Part shown: positions 17,582 through 27,491 of the stretch, piece after piece
Layout: every line of letters starts with the position of its first letter
How positions within the stretch are numbered: position 1 is the first letter of the stretch
From: Candidatus Jettenia caeni
GTDB taxonomy: Bacteria; Planctomycetota; Brocadiia; Brocadiales; Brocadiaceae
Assembly: GCA_000296795.1 (NCBI GenBank)
Contig: BAFH01000002.1
Span: 590,686-654,685, forward strand
Direction: 5' to 3'
DNA: 64,000 nucleotides
Position numbers and translations under genes: made by a program
Notes under the pieces: generated by a model
Seen by the model: only the letters and a program-made list of their open reading frames with translations
Databases searched by the model: none
What the model was told of the DNA's origin: nothing

Positions 17582-18661
17582 ATGAAAACAAAAGTTGTTA
17601 TTGCTATGAGCGGCGGCGTTGATAGCAGCGTTGCCGCTCATTTTTTAGTGGAACAGGGCTATGAGGTTATAGGCCTGTTCATGCGGCTGGGTATCGATAC
17701 AATCGATACCATAACCAGAAACAAGGTTTGCTGTAGTCTGGAAGATGCGAATGATGCCCGCAACGTAGCAGACCAGTTAGGCATTCCATTCCACGTGCTA
17801 AACTTTAAGGATGCCTTTGATCGTATTATAGATGCCTTTTGCACTGCATACCTCAATGGCAGAACGCCCAATCCCTGTATTACCTGCAATCAGGAGTTAA
17901 AATTTGGAAGGCTATTGGACTTTGCAAAGATGCTGAATGCCGGTTTTATTGCTACCGGACATTATGCAAAGATAGAAAAGTCAAAGGACAGATACCTCCT
18001 CAAAAGAGGGGCAGATCCGCGAAAAGACCAGTCGTACGTACTGTTTTCACTCACTCAGGACCAACTCTCAAAAACCCTTTTCCCCTTGGGCGCTGTGACA
18101 AAGGAGTATGTACGTCAGGTAGCCAGGAATTTGAACCTGAAAACGAAGGATAAACCGGAGAGCCAGGACATTTGCTTTGTACTGGATAATAATTATCATA
18201 ACCTTTTATATGAACGATTTGGAAATCGTATAGCTCCGGGTTTTATCAAAGACAGACAGGGAAATACCCTGGGAAGACATCCGGGAGTGCCATTCTTTAC
18301 GATAGGGCAACGGAAAGGACTTGGCATTGCATTCGGTACGCCCAGATATGTAATTGATATAAATCCACAAGAGAATACGGTTGTAATTGGCGCTGCCGAT
18401 GAACTCATGGAGAATGAATTAGTAGCATCCGGCGTAAACTGGATCTCCATTGATAAACCGGAGGAACCATTAGAAGTACAGGCAAAGATCCGGTATAACC
18501 ACACTCCGGCACCCGCTATCGTATATTCCTGTGGGCCGGATAAGGCGCGTGTTGTATTCAAGAATCCGCAAAGAGCGATAACCCCCGGGCAAGCGGTTGT
18601 TTTCTATCATAACGATACCGTTGTGGGTGGGGGATGGATTGAGAGAAAAAACACTTGCTAA
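17582..18661 (+). CDS. mnmA: tRNA-specific 2-thiouridylase MnmA
   Basis: A 359-residue enzyme that makes 2-thiouridine at position 34 of tRNAs for Lys, Glu and Gln. The ATP-binding PP-loop SGGVDSS is at residues 10-16; the two catalytic cysteines are in NPCITCNQ and SQDICFV, as in E. coli MnmA. GHYAKIE, the DQSYVLF segment and a C-terminal beta-barrel (residues ~280-359) complete the family plan. Length is normal. Cytosolic. Its neighbour M50 protease has no known link to it. Confidence 0.97.
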   Translation: MKTKVVIAMSGGVDSSVAAHFLVEQGYEVIGLFMRLGIDTIDTITRNKVCCSLEDANDARNVADQLGIPFHVLNFKDAFDRIIDAFCTAYLNGRTPNPCITCNQELKFGRLLDFAKMLNAGFIATGHYAKIEKSKDRYLLKRGADPRKDQSYVLFSLTQDQLSKTLFPLGAVTKEYVRQVARNLNLKTKDKPESQDICFVLDNNYHNLLYERFGNRIAPGFIKDRQGNTLGRHPGVPFFTIGQRKGLGIAFGTPRYVIDINPQENTVVIGAADELMENELVASGVNWISIDKPEEPLEVQAKIRYNHTPAPAIVYSCGPDKARVVFKNPQRAITPGQAVVFYHNDTVVGGGWIERKNTC

Positions 18662-19060
18662 AGAAAATTTTCATGATAAACTTATATGTATTTGTATAAA
18701 TGTCTAACTTTATTTATCTTAGGCTTCTTTAACAAGATAAGTTGTCTCCATGGGCATATTCTTCATACAGGGGAATAAAATAGGCCTTTGGCGACTTTTT
18801 ATAGCATCTCTGAAGGGGCGACCTTGTGTTCGCCCAAACGGAAAACAAATACAAACGTTTTGAATCTACAAGGCAAACAAGTAGGGGCAGGTTTTAAACC
18901 TGCCCCTACAACATACAACAGAAGATTGGAATTCCCTAAACGTTTAAATGAAACCTTCGGCAACTTCTTTTAAGCCAAGAATGAACACAAGCTTTTATTT
19001 CATATTGTATTCGTGTCTATTCGTGAATATTCGTGGCAAACATGTAAATAATACCATATT
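18662..19060. repeat. Spacer with two palindromic repeat types
   Basis: Holds GGGGCGACCTTGTGTTCGCC (about 18815-18835) and the palindrome GGGGCAGGTTTTAAACCTGC (about 18883-18910). Both families recur elsewhere in the window (23764, 31977, 32062, 33693). The rest has no recognisable content beyond a likely promoter for the kinase. Confidence 0.55.
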
Positions 19061-20914
19061 TTGAAACTCTATTCATCCCTATCATTCAAAAGTAAGTTAC
19101 TTCTCTTTGCACTCTGCATTTCTCTTATCCCTGTTGTAGCAATCACTACAGTACATTATCTTACCGCCAGAAGCGCTTTAAAAAATCAGATTTTAGAGAA
19201 ATTAACAGCAATTGCAGAATCAAAAGTACTTCATGTGGAGGAGATCATGGAGAGAAATATTATCCGGGTTATGGGTTTCAGTACCGACGGATTCATAAGA
19301 AGAAGACTTGAGAGGGTTCTTCGTAAGAAGGATCCCTTTACCCAAGGTAGGGTAAGACGCTTAAATAAGTATCTCTCGAAAAATAAGCTGCCACTCTCCG
19401 AGCATATTTTAGCCATAATCCTTGTGGATAAACAAGGCAAGGTTATCTCCGCTACTGATAAAAAATTAATAAGTATGGATCTCTCTGACCAGGAGGTGTT
19501 CAAGCAAGGAACGAAGAAAGGTTATGGCGAAGCATACATTGGCCAGCCACAATATTTCTCCCCTCTTCATGTAAATTGCATAGTAGCCTCCGCACCTATT
19601 GTTTCCGAATATAGTAAAGAAAAGATAGGTCTTATTATCAATGTCTATAATCCGGCATCTTTAAATAGGATAACAGTAGACTATATTGGAATGGGAGAAA
19701 CCGGCGAGGTATATTTGGTTAATAGAGATAAGATTATGATTACAGAGTCGAGGTTTATCGATGATGCACCTTTCAAACAGATCATAGATATAGAACCGGT
19801 TCGCAGGATTCTCGACCGGAATGAAGAGATGACCGGTATCTATCCTGATTATATGAATGTGTCGGTAGTCGGTATCTCCAGATATATGCCCAAGTTTGGC
19901 TTGATACTTCTGGCAGAAACGTATACGACAGAGGCCTTCGCGCCGTTGAGAGCGTTAGGCATTACTGCAGTCACCCTTTTGGTAGTGGGTGCTGTTCTCG
20001 TTACCCTCGTGGGAATTAGTTTTGCAACGTTAACATCAGAACCTATTAAAAATTTAACGGAAGCGGCCAAAAAAATTTCAAACGGTAGCTTCGGATACAA
20101 AGTACGAATACAACGAGGAGATGAAATTGGTATCCTGGCGGATAGCTTTAATATTATGTCCAGGGAACTTGCGAAATTTATAGCGAATCTGAAACGATCA
20201 GAAAAGGAATTACTCCGTCATTCTACTGAGCTAAAGAGGAGCAACGAAGAGCTGCAGCATTTTGCCTATGTTGCATCTCACGATTTGCAGGAACCCCTCC
20301 GAATGATATCCAGCTATCTCCAGTTACTAGAGAGGCGATACAGAAATAAGCTCGACACTGATGCAGAAGAGTTTATTACGTATGCCGTAGACGGGGCGAA
20401 TCGCCTCCAAACGATGATCAATGGCTTACTGGAATATTCGCGTGTGGATAGCCGTGGTAAATCTTTTGAACTCGTAGATTGTGAAACCTTATTTGAACGT
20501 GCCTTGCTTAATCTTGAAGTGACAATCAAAGAGAACAGCACAACCATTACCCACGATACCTTGCCAACCGTTATGGCAGATAGCTCACAACTTTTACAGG
20601 TCTTTCAGAATCTCATAAGCAATGCCATCAAGTTTCATGGTACTGAGCCCCCGCGCATCCATATATCAGCCCGGCGCAATGAAAACGAATGGATTTTCTC
20701 AGTACATGATAATGGTATTGGCATTGAACCGGAGTATACTAAACAACTTTTTAATATCTTTAAGCGCCTGCACGGCAGGGAGTATCCAGGTATTGGTCTG
20801 GGTTTATCGATATGCAAGAAAATTATAAACCGGCACAATGGAAGAATTTGGCTGGAGTCAGAACCCGGGAAGGGTTCAACATTTTATTTTACAATACCTG
20901 TACATGGAACCTAA
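19061..20914 (+). CDS. Membrane sensor histidine kinase (HAMP, phytochrome-type HisKA)
   Basis: A 617-residue sensor kinase. A membrane segment at about residues 10-32 and another near 300-325 bracket a periplasmic Cache-like sensor. A HAMP linker follows (SEPIKNLTEAAKKISNGSFG), then a short coiled coil and the kinase core with phospho-accepting His in VASHDLQEPLRM near residue 407, a motif shared with Cph1-type kinases. The ATPase boxes (N box FQNLISNAIKF, G1 DNGIGIEP, G2 GIGLGLSI) are intact. The start is TTG at 19061, bounded by an upstream in-frame stop and lacking a strong ribosome site. Rcp1-type receivers, like the downstream protein, often pair with this kinase class. Confidence 0.92.
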   Translation: MKLYSSLSFKSKLLLFALCISLIPVVAITTVHYLTARSALKNQILEKLTAIAESKVLHVEEIMERNIIRVMGFSTDGFIRRRLERVLRKKDPFTQGRVRRLNKYLSKNKLPLSEHILAIILVDKQGKVISATDKKLISMDLSDQEVFKQGTKKGYGEAYIGQPQYFSPLHVNCIVASAPIVSEYSKEKIGLIINVYNPASLNRITVDYIGMGETGEVYLVNRDKIMITESRFIDDAPFKQIIDIEPVRRILDRNEEMTGIYPDYMNVSVVGISRYMPKFGLILLAETYTTEAFAPLRALGITAVTLLVVGAVLVTLVGISFATLTSEPIKNLTEAAKKISNGSFGYKVRIQRGDEIGILADSFNIMSRELAKFIANLKRSEKELLRHSTELKRSNEELQHFAYVASHDLQEPLRMISSYLQLLERRYRNKLDTDAEEFITYAVDGANRLQTMINGLLEYSRVDSRGKSFELVDCETLFERALLNLEVTIKENSTTITHDTLPTVMADSSQLLQVFQNLISNAIKFHGTEPPRIHISARRNENEWIFSVHDNGIGIEPEYTKQLFNIFKRLHGREYPGIGLGLSICKKIINRHNGRIWLESEPGKGSTFYFTIPVHGT

Positions 20915-21157
20915 AGATTAAGGTAAACCACGAAGTACACGAAGAAAGAAGCACAAAGTACACGAGGAAAAAAGGATGTAGAGATGCAAGATGTTACAAA
21001 AGTACGTAGGGCAAAGCTTTAGCCTTGCCTCCCCGCCTGAATGCCTCATCGGGGATTGGCATTCCTAAAGGATTGCCCTGCTAAGAAAATATTAAGGTAT
21101 TTAAGTAGTTTACTCTCATAATAAAATATTTCTTTTCAAGGAGAAAAATGATAGTTT

Positions 21158-21613
21158 ATGAATATGAATAGTGAAGCACGAGTTTCACCGATAGAGATTT
21201 TACTGGTTGAGGATAGCCCTGGCGATGTCCGCCTGACGCAAGAGGCGCTAAAGGAGTCTAAGTTAAAAAACAATCTGCATGTAGTTGGCGATGGCGCTGA
21301 GGCCATGAATTTTTTGCGAAAAAAGGGTAAATATGCTGCTGTGCCTCGTCCGGACCTTATCTTACTAGATTTGAACTTGCCAAAAAAAGATGGCCGTGAA
21401 GTGCTTACTGAAATAAAATTAGATAATAACCTGGTGCATATCCCTGTAGTAATCTTAACCGTCTCAAGGTCAGAAGAAGACATCCTGAGATCCTACGGAC
21501 TCCACGCAAACTGCTATATTGTCAAACCTATTGATTTCAATCAGTTTATTTCTGTAGTAAAGGCTATCGAAAATTTCTGGTTTACTATTGTCAAACTACC
21601 TCCAAGAGGATGA
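21158..21613 (+). CDS. Rcp1-like single-domain response regulator
   Basis: A 151-residue receiver-only protein. The acidic pocket is in LLVEDSPGDVRL, the phospho-accepting Asp in LILLDLNLPKKDG near residue 70, and the switch Thr and Lys in ILTVSRSEED and YIVKPID. The SPGDVRLTQEAL start and long alpha4 loop are typical of the Rcp1 group, which takes phosphate from phytochrome-type kinases such as the upstream one. With no output domain it probably acts through protein contacts. It is followed after one base by the next start, so the two are coupled. Confidence 0.92.
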   Translation: MNMNSEARVSPIEILLVEDSPGDVRLTQEALKESKLKNNLHVVGDGAEAMNFLRKKGKYAAVPRPDLILLDLNLPKKDGREVLTEIKLDNNLVHIPVVILTVSRSEEDILRSYGLHANCYIVKPIDFNQFISVVKAIENFWFTIVKLPPRG

Positions 21614-21614
21614 A

Positions 21615-23597
21615 GTGGACAGGAAACCAACCAAAATACTTCTCATAGAAGATAATCCGGGTGATGTCCGGTTAATACAGGAGATGTTAAAAGAGGTCGG
21701 CTTTGGTCAATTTGAACTAGAGCACAAAGACCTGCTCTTATCAGGATTAAGCCGTATTACCCGGAATAATATCGATGTGATATTACTCGATCTCGGATTG
21801 CCGGATAGCCAGGGGCTTCCGACACTCACCAAAATTCTTTCTCAGGCACAAAAGATTCCCATCGTGGTGTTAACAGGTCTTGATGATGAGATAACCGGTA
21901 TCAGGGCAATCCAGGCAGGGGCCCAGGATTATCTGGTAAAGGGCCAATTGGGCGGCAGATTGCTGGTACGCTCGATACGTTATGCTATTGAACGCAAGTG
22001 GATGGAGGATGATCTCCGCAAGTTATCGAACGCTGTCAAGCAAAGTCCAAGCATAGTAATAATTACTGATATCAATGGCAATATTGAATATGTAAATCCC
22101 AAGTTTACCCAGGTAACGGGCTATACCTCCGATGAAGTCATCGGAAAGAACCCACGGATTTTAAAATCCGACAAAACACCGCCTGAAGAATACCAACGGT
22201 TATGGGATACCATTACTTCCGGTAATGAATGGCGGGGAGAGTTTATTAACAGGAAAAAGAGCGGAGAACTTTATTGGGACTCCACCTGTATTTCTCCTAT
22301 AAAAAATCCTGAAGGAACTATTACTCATTTCGTTGCAGTTATGGAAGATATTACCGAGCGGAAACGAATGAAAGAAAAATTACAGGCACTTAATGAATCA
22401 TTAGAACAACGGGTAGCAGAGAGAACAGTGGCCCTGGCAAAGGCAAATAAAGAGTTAAAAGCTGAGATTGCAGAACACTGGCAAGCCAGGGAAGCGCTCC
22501 GGAAAAGCGAAGCCAAATACAGAATATTACTCGAAAATCTTCCGCAAAAGATATTTTATAAAGATAAAGATTTAACCTATATATCATGTAATGAAAACTT
22601 AGCCGGAGATTTACATATCAGACCTGATGAAATATTGGGGAAAACAGATTATGATCTCTATCCAAGAGAGCTTGCCGAGAAATACAGGGACGATGATATG
22701 AGGGTTATGGAACTGGGGCATACGAACGAAATGGAAGAGAGATATGTTAAGAATGGGCAAGAATTAATAATCCATGTTGTGAGAACCCCTATAAAAGATG
22801 AGAAAGGTAATAGCATGGGTATATTAGGCATTTTCTGGGATATTACCGAAAAGGTGGCCATGGAGAGGGAAGCCATGCTCAACAGACAGCTGGCAGCATT
22901 GGGTGAGATGGCAGCAGGCGTGGCTCATGAGATCAATAATCCCATAACAGGTATTATTAATTGTGCTCAGATATTGTTCAATAAAAGTGAAGAGGGAAGC
23001 AGGGAAAAGGATATAGCGAACCGGATTATGAAAGAGGGAGACCGGATAGGGAAGATCGTCCACAGTCTCCTCTCCTTTGCCCGGCCCGGTGATAAAAAAG
23101 AGAAAAAGCGATATATCCATATTCATGAAGTACTGTCTGATACCCTTTTTCTCATAGAAGCACAATTGCGAAAAGACGGTATCAGGGTAACGTTAGATAT
23201 TCCCCAGGACTTGCCAGAAATACTTGCGCATCCACAGCAGATTCAACAGGTTTTTTTGAATCTTGTCCATAATGCACGGTATGCCCTGAACCAAAAATAT
23301 CCGGAAACGCATGAGAATAAAATCCTTGAGATTTTAGGTGAGAGAATAACAATACAGAATCATCCCTATGTAAAAATTACGTTTTATGATCACGGTATCG
23401 GTATATCTGCAAAGATAAAGAATGAAGCAATAAAGCCCTTTTTTACTACAAAACCTCATGGAGAAGGAACCGGATTGGGATTAAGCATCAGTCATAAAAT
23501 AATCAAGAATCACGGCGGTAAGATTGTTATTGACAGCATCGAGGGAGAATTTACCAAAGTAGCCCTTATCCTGCCCGTAGAGTTAAAAGCAATGTAG
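21615..23597 (+). CDS. Receiver-PAS-PAS histidine kinase (NtrB-like core)
   Basis: About 660 residues. Domain order: receiver (1-125, Asp in VILLDLGLPDSQG near 58), PAS (about 140-255), coiled coil (255-300), second PAS (about 305-420), HisKA with His in GVAHEINNPITG near 437, and HATPase. The start chosen is GTG at 21615 because AAGAGGATGAA sits directly upstream; an upstream TTG at 21588 would overlap the previous gene. The receiver at the N-terminus suggests that it is itself a phosphorelay target, perhaps of the upstream membrane kinase. No DNA-binding partner is encoded next to it. Confidence 0.92.
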   Translation: MDRKPTKILLIEDNPGDVRLIQEMLKEVGFGQFELEHKDLLLSGLSRITRNNIDVILLDLGLPDSQGLPTLTKILSQAQKIPIVVLTGLDDEITGIRAIQAGAQDYLVKGQLGGRLLVRSIRYAIERKWMEDDLRKLSNAVKQSPSIVIITDINGNIEYVNPKFTQVTGYTSDEVIGKNPRILKSDKTPPEEYQRLWDTITSGNEWRGEFINRKKSGELYWDSTCISPIKNPEGTITHFVAVMEDITERKRMKEKLQALNESLEQRVAERTVALAKANKELKAEIAEHWQAREALRKSEAKYRILLENLPQKIFYKDKDLTYISCNENLAGDLHIRPDEILGKTDYDLYPRELAEKYRDDDMRVMELGHTNEMEERYVKNGQELIIHVVRTPIKDEKGNSMGILGIFWDITEKVAMEREAMLNRQLAALGEMAAGVAHEINNPITGIINCAQILFNKSEEGSREKDIANRIMKEGDRIGKIVHSLLSFARPGDKKEKKRYIHIHEVLSDTLFLIEAQLRKDGIRVTLDIPQDLPEILAHPQQIQQVFLNLVHNARYALNQKYPETHENKILEILGERITIQNHPYVKITFYDHGIGISAKIKNEAIKPFFTTKPHGEGTGLGLSISHKIIKNHGGKIVIDSIEGEFTKVALILPVELKAM

Positions 23598-24229
23598 GGC
23601 AAGGCTTCCAGCCTTGCCTGCCCCCATTGATCTGACTGTGGCATTATTCTTATTCCAACGCTTAGCGTCACATCTGCCAAAGAATTGCATCTAACAATAA
23701 CCTGATGAGAATTGTGGTAACACTTTAGGTAATTACTCAAAATAAGATGCAAAACCTGGGTAGGGGCGAATCTTTTGTTCGCCCTGATCGTGGGAAAAAG
23801 CTTGGGCGGGTTCAGGTTTGTAACCTGAACCCTCTATTTGTAGTCCCGACTTAACTTTAGCCTTATTCTCAATTTTTATAGACAACTTACCGGTAATCTT
23901 TAGGAGCCTTCGCGTATTAATTTGTCTACCAGACATAGAGCGTATTTTCTGACATACATCTCAATTTACCATCTTTACAACATGGTGCTGTTAAAACATG
24001 GGTTCAGGTTGCAAACCTGAACCCGCTGGAGGAATAAGGAGGTATCCCCCTGGGAAAGGAGTAATGTGTGTCCTGCCCCCCTCTAATCCCCCCTAACCCC
24101 CCTTTAAAAAAGGGGGGAAAGAATGGCAAGAACGACGTAGGGCAAGGCTTCAGCCTTGCTCTCCCATCCCAAGACAACGCGCACATGGACACAAGGAAAG
24201 CACATTGAGCTTCCTCATTATTTTCCCCT
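23598..24229. repeat. Repeat-filled spacer
   Basis: Contains two copies of the GGCAAGGCTTCAGCCTTGC hairpin family (23594-23618 and 24137-24160), GGGGCGAATCTTTTGTTCGC at 23763-23785, two GGTTCAGGTTTGTAACCTGA-type palindromes (23818-23842 and 24000-24025), and the CCCCCCTAACCCCCCTTT element at 24075-24118. No gene is supported. Confidence 0.65.
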
Positions 24230-26524
24230 TTATTTAACCTTTTCCCCCTGTAACCTTAAAACCATCCCAGCGCTATACAGCCCCTTTTTCTCATAGGCAT
24301 CTGCAAGGAAAAAATACACCTCTTTATATTGCGGATTGATCTTCAACACGGCATTGAAGTGTTGTATGGCCTGTTCTGTATCCCCCTTATCAAGACATGC
24401 CAATCCCTGCGCCACATCATCCAGAGCCTTGCCTGATAGAATCTCCTGAGCCTTATTGTACTCGTTCAGTGCAGCCTGTATCTCTCCTTTTTGCACATAG
24501 ATATTCCCCAAATGTACATGGGTAGTATAGAGTAGGTCGTAAAAATCTATTTTCCCTGTGTGGCTTCCTGTTCCACCAGCCCTTTCTCCTAAACCGGCTA
24601 TCTGCTCTTCCCGGGAAATTCTGTTCAATCCTTTTTCCCCTCTCCTAATCCCCCCTAACCCCCCTTTAGTAAAGGGGGGAATGGGAGAATTAGGAGAGGG
24701 GGGATTAAGGTGGTTAGGAAAGGAAGATGCGGAGGGATTACCGTTAGGGGCGTTTGATGATGACTCATGGCGACAGGAAGCCGGGATCAATTCAAGCGCC
24801 TTTCTGTACGAAGCAATAGCCTTCTCCGCTTCGCCGTTTTTTGCATAGAGCCAGCCCAAACATATATAGGCCTCTTGATAATCAGGCTTCAATTCTAAAA
24901 CATCCATTACCTCTCTAAGCTTTTGTTCAATTGATGGCACCTTCCCCTTAATCCAGCTATAATCCTTTAAAGCGCCGTCGTGTGATCGTGGTTTATTCAT
25001 AATCATAGCGCACATCTCTATTGCCTGATGTATCTGATTCTGAGCTGCATACATAAAAGCCATGAGCGCTTTCAGCTCAGTATTTTCAGGCTCAACAAGG
25101 GTTGCCTGTTTAATCAAATCCTTTGTTTCCTCTGGTAAATCACCTTGCAGATATATCCATCCCAGTAACAGGTAAGCAGGAAGATTATCCGGGTATAAAC
25201 GGATAGTTTCTTTACACGTTTCAATAGCTTTATCTGTCATGCCGCTTTTGCTGTATGCGAGTGCAAGCAGTTCATACGCTCTTTTATCGTTGTGGCTTAC
25301 CTGAACGGCATCCCTTGCTGCACCTATTGCCTTATCAAACAAACCGTTTTGGATAAAATGTTCTCCATCTGTAAGAAGCCTCTCAAGAATATGAGTTCTT
25401 ATATTTTTTGCCTTATACAATTCTTCCAGGGCTTTATCCATCATCCACCTCTTTGCGTAAAAACAACCCAGATACATATGTGTGTCTGGTCGATCAGGCG
25501 CTGCGGATATCGCCTTCTTCATAGTCACCATAGCTTCATCCAGCATTCCCTTCTCTGCATAGGCGCAAGCTAATGGAATAAGGGCTTCCACACAGTCAGG
25601 TTGTGATTTTACTATCTCTTCATATTCCGTTATTGCCTGATCAATTGCAGGAACCAGCGTTTTTCCATATACTATGAGATCCCGTTTTTCATACGCAGGT
25701 TTCTGTTGTAACACCTTTCTGTATTCACGGAAAGCATCGCCTAACCTTCCCTGCAATACGCAGCATAAACCGAGTACCTCATGTGCGCCAGAAAAACTGT
25801 CTATCTGGTCAATCAGACCTTCAAAGGTTATAGTAAATTCTTTTATAATAGCAGGAATATCTTTTGTCATGGGATAATCAAAGGGTACTCGTTGCAGATC
25901 AGGATTAATTTCTAATGCTTTTTGAAATTCTTCAACGGTCTCCAGGATTTGACATTTCTGACTATACGCCCACCCAAGATATGCATAGACTCTTATATCG
26001 TCAGGATAACACTCTTTCATTTTTTTTAATTCAGGTATAGCCAGGTCGACCAATCCCATTTCCGCATATTGCATCGCATATCCCCTCTTATCTAAAAACA
26101 CCTTTCCTTTTTCAGTTCCCCCGTTACTTTCTCTACCAACCCCCTCGGGCATCTCTTTCCTAGTCTCCTCCCTTCCCTCTTTGCTAATTTCTCCTAACTC
26201 CCCGCTAATAATTTTCCCTGGCTCCCCGCTCCTAATCCCCCCTAATCCCCCTTTAGTAAAGGGGGGAATGGGGGGAGTAGGAGGATTAGGGGAATTAGGA
26301 AATGGAGGCTGGGATAGGCCAGGAAAGGAGGAATTAATACTAAAGGGAAAAAGGGGGGGATTCGTGCTCGTGTTTGTAAATAAAGAACTCACGAATGCTT
26401 TGCTATCAGTAGTGATGGAAATTCTGTCCATTGTATCTTCTGATGCCTGAAGAGAGAAAAACAATCCTTGCTGTGCAAGGGTTATTATTGGAATACAGAG
26501 TATTAATTTTAAAATGGATATCAT
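24230..26524 (-). CDS. Exported TPR-repeat protein with in-frame DNA-repeat insertions
   Basis: About 764 residues. ATG 26524 is chosen because it opens a signal peptide (MISILKLILCIPIITLAQQ); the frame extends further upstream without features. Roughly fourteen TPR-like units follow, with YxxLGWxYxxxGxxxxAxxxYxKAL patterns, for example AYICLGWLYAKNGEAEKAI. Two Pro/Gly/Ser-rich inserts contain IPPFTKGGLGGIR, a direct translation of the CCCCCCTAACCCCCCTTT DNA repeat seen in the spacers. The protein probably works as a scaffold in the periplasm or anammoxosome; partners are unknown. Confidence 0.85.
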   Translation of the reverse strand: MISILKLILCIPIITLAQQGLFFSLQASEDTMDRISITTDSKAFVSSLFTNTSTNPPLFPFSINSSFPGLSQPPFPNSPNPPTPPIPPFTKGGLGGIRSGEPGKIISGELGEISKEGREETRKEMPEGVGRESNGGTEKGKVFLDKRGYAMQYAEMGLVDLAIPELKKMKECYPDDIRVYAYLGWAYSQKCQILETVEEFQKALEINPDLQRVPFDYPMTKDIPAIIKEFTITFEGLIDQIDSFSGAHEVLGLCCVLQGRLGDAFREYRKVLQQKPAYEKRDLIVYGKTLVPAIDQAITEYEEIVKSQPDCVEALIPLACAYAEKGMLDEAMVTMKKAISAAPDRPDTHMYLGCFYAKRWMMDKALEELYKAKNIRTHILERLLTDGEHFIQNGLFDKAIGAARDAVQVSHNDKRAYELLALAYSKSGMTDKAIETCKETIRLYPDNLPAYLLLGWIYLQGDLPEETKDLIKQATLVEPENTELKALMAFMYAAQNQIHQAIEMCAMIMNKPRSHDGALKDYSWIKGKVPSIEQKLREVMDVLELKPDYQEAYICLGWLYAKNGEAEKAIASYRKALELIPASCRHESSSNAPNGNPSASSFPNHLNPPSPNSPIPPFTKGGLGGIRRGEKGLNRISREEQIAGLGERAGGTGSHTGKIDFYDLLYTTHVHLGNIYVQKGEIQAALNEYNKAQEILSGKALDDVAQGLACLDKGDTEQAIQHFNAVLKINPQYKEVYFFLADAYEKKGLYSAGMVLRLQGEKVK
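24638..24700. repeat. Dispersed repeat inside TPR coding region, copy 1
   Basis: CCTAATCCCCCCTAACCCCC followed by CTTTAGTAAAGGGGGG, a hairpin-forming element also present in spacers at 24075, 28990 and 33745. Here it is read in frame on the minus strand as IPPFTKGGLGGIR. Confidence 0.85.
26226..26300. repeat. Dispersed repeat inside TPR coding region, copy 2
   Basis: The same C-rich hairpin element as at 24638, followed by GGGGGAGTAGGAGGATTAGG runs. It is translated on the minus strand as PPIPPFTKGGLGGIRSGE and lies just after the signal peptide region. Confidence 0.85.
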
Positions 26525-27491
26525 GTTTTTAATACCTTTTCCTGACATTACTTTTAACAGGAGAATAGCTATAAAATTTTTAGCATGTCTTATAGGGAAG
26601 AACCTATAGATAGCTTTATCAGAATTATGGTGTACCCTCATTGCTCCCGGCATGGCTAAAGCCTCCGTCCCACATCAGCTCTTATTTTTTCATGAGAAGA
26701 GACTGTAAATGAGAGAACAATAACCAGGAGTGTTTCTCTTTAAGTTGTCTATATGTTTGCCTGCTTATTAATCAAATGTAGGGCGAGGCTTTAGCCTTGC
26801 TCCTCTCCGGGCGCCACATACATTACATTAGGCCTTCGGCGACCTTTTCCCCTCCCTTGATGGGAGGGGCCAGGGGAGGGTGGTTGCCCTTTTCCTTCAC
26901 CCCCACCTAACCTCCCCCATCAAGGGGGAGGAACTCTTTGTTTGAATTTCCTAAGCATTAAATTAGGCCTTCGGCAACTTTGTTTACGGTCACACGGAGG
27001 GGCGAAGCATTTGCTGGCATTCCATTTTGAATGCAGTCTATTTTCTGAATAGCAAATGCTTCTCCCCTACAACAAACATTGAAATTCCTATACATCAAGA
27101 TAATTTACCATAAGAGGTTCTAGAGTATTTGTCATTGCGAGAGGTTTTTTCACGAAGCAATCTTTTCTCAACTATTCAGGAGATTGCTTCGGACACTACC
27201 CTCGCAATGACACGTTAAACACAACACGGACAAACCTTGTCCCTGTAGATCGTTTGTCTGCGCCATCCTGAAAACCGCTTACATGCAATGAAAATTCCTC
27301 TACAATCAAGCTAAAATATGGAAGCGGTGAAGAATAACAAACCACCCGTAATCCCCCTTGGCTCTCCGTAGGGGGAAATCCCTCGTCCCCTTTTTTCTAA
27401 ACTTATCCTTTTCTTCGCGTACTTTGTGCTTCTTTCTTCGTGTACTTCGTGGTTTACTTTTTGATACAATTGCCTTGCTTGTCCCCCCAGC
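26525..27491. repeat. Long repeat-rich spacer before the TPR gene
   Basis: Nearly 1 kb without a supported gene. It holds a GGCGAGGCTTTAGCCTTGC repeat (26778-26800), CCTTGATGGGAGGGG-type hairpins (26850-26935), a repeat unit with TTAGGCCTTCGGC at 26828 and 26964, the 81-base inverted repeat at 27131-27211, and an AACCACCCGTAATCCCCCTT element at 27341 that recurs at 33660 and inverted near 29075. Confidence 0.6.
27131..27211. repeat. GTCATTGCGAG inverted repeat
   Basis: GTCATTGCGAG at 27131-27141 pairs with CTCGCAATGAC at 27201-27211, and CGAAGCAATCT at 27153-27163 pairs with AGATTGCTTCG at 27181-27191. This nested hairpin resembles repeats of the same wording scattered in many bacterial genomes. 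Non-coding. Confidence 0.8.

Noticed and set aside
24558-24848. 96-codon plus-strand frame rich in Pro and Gly
   Set aside because: Antisense reading of the repeat inside the TPR gene.
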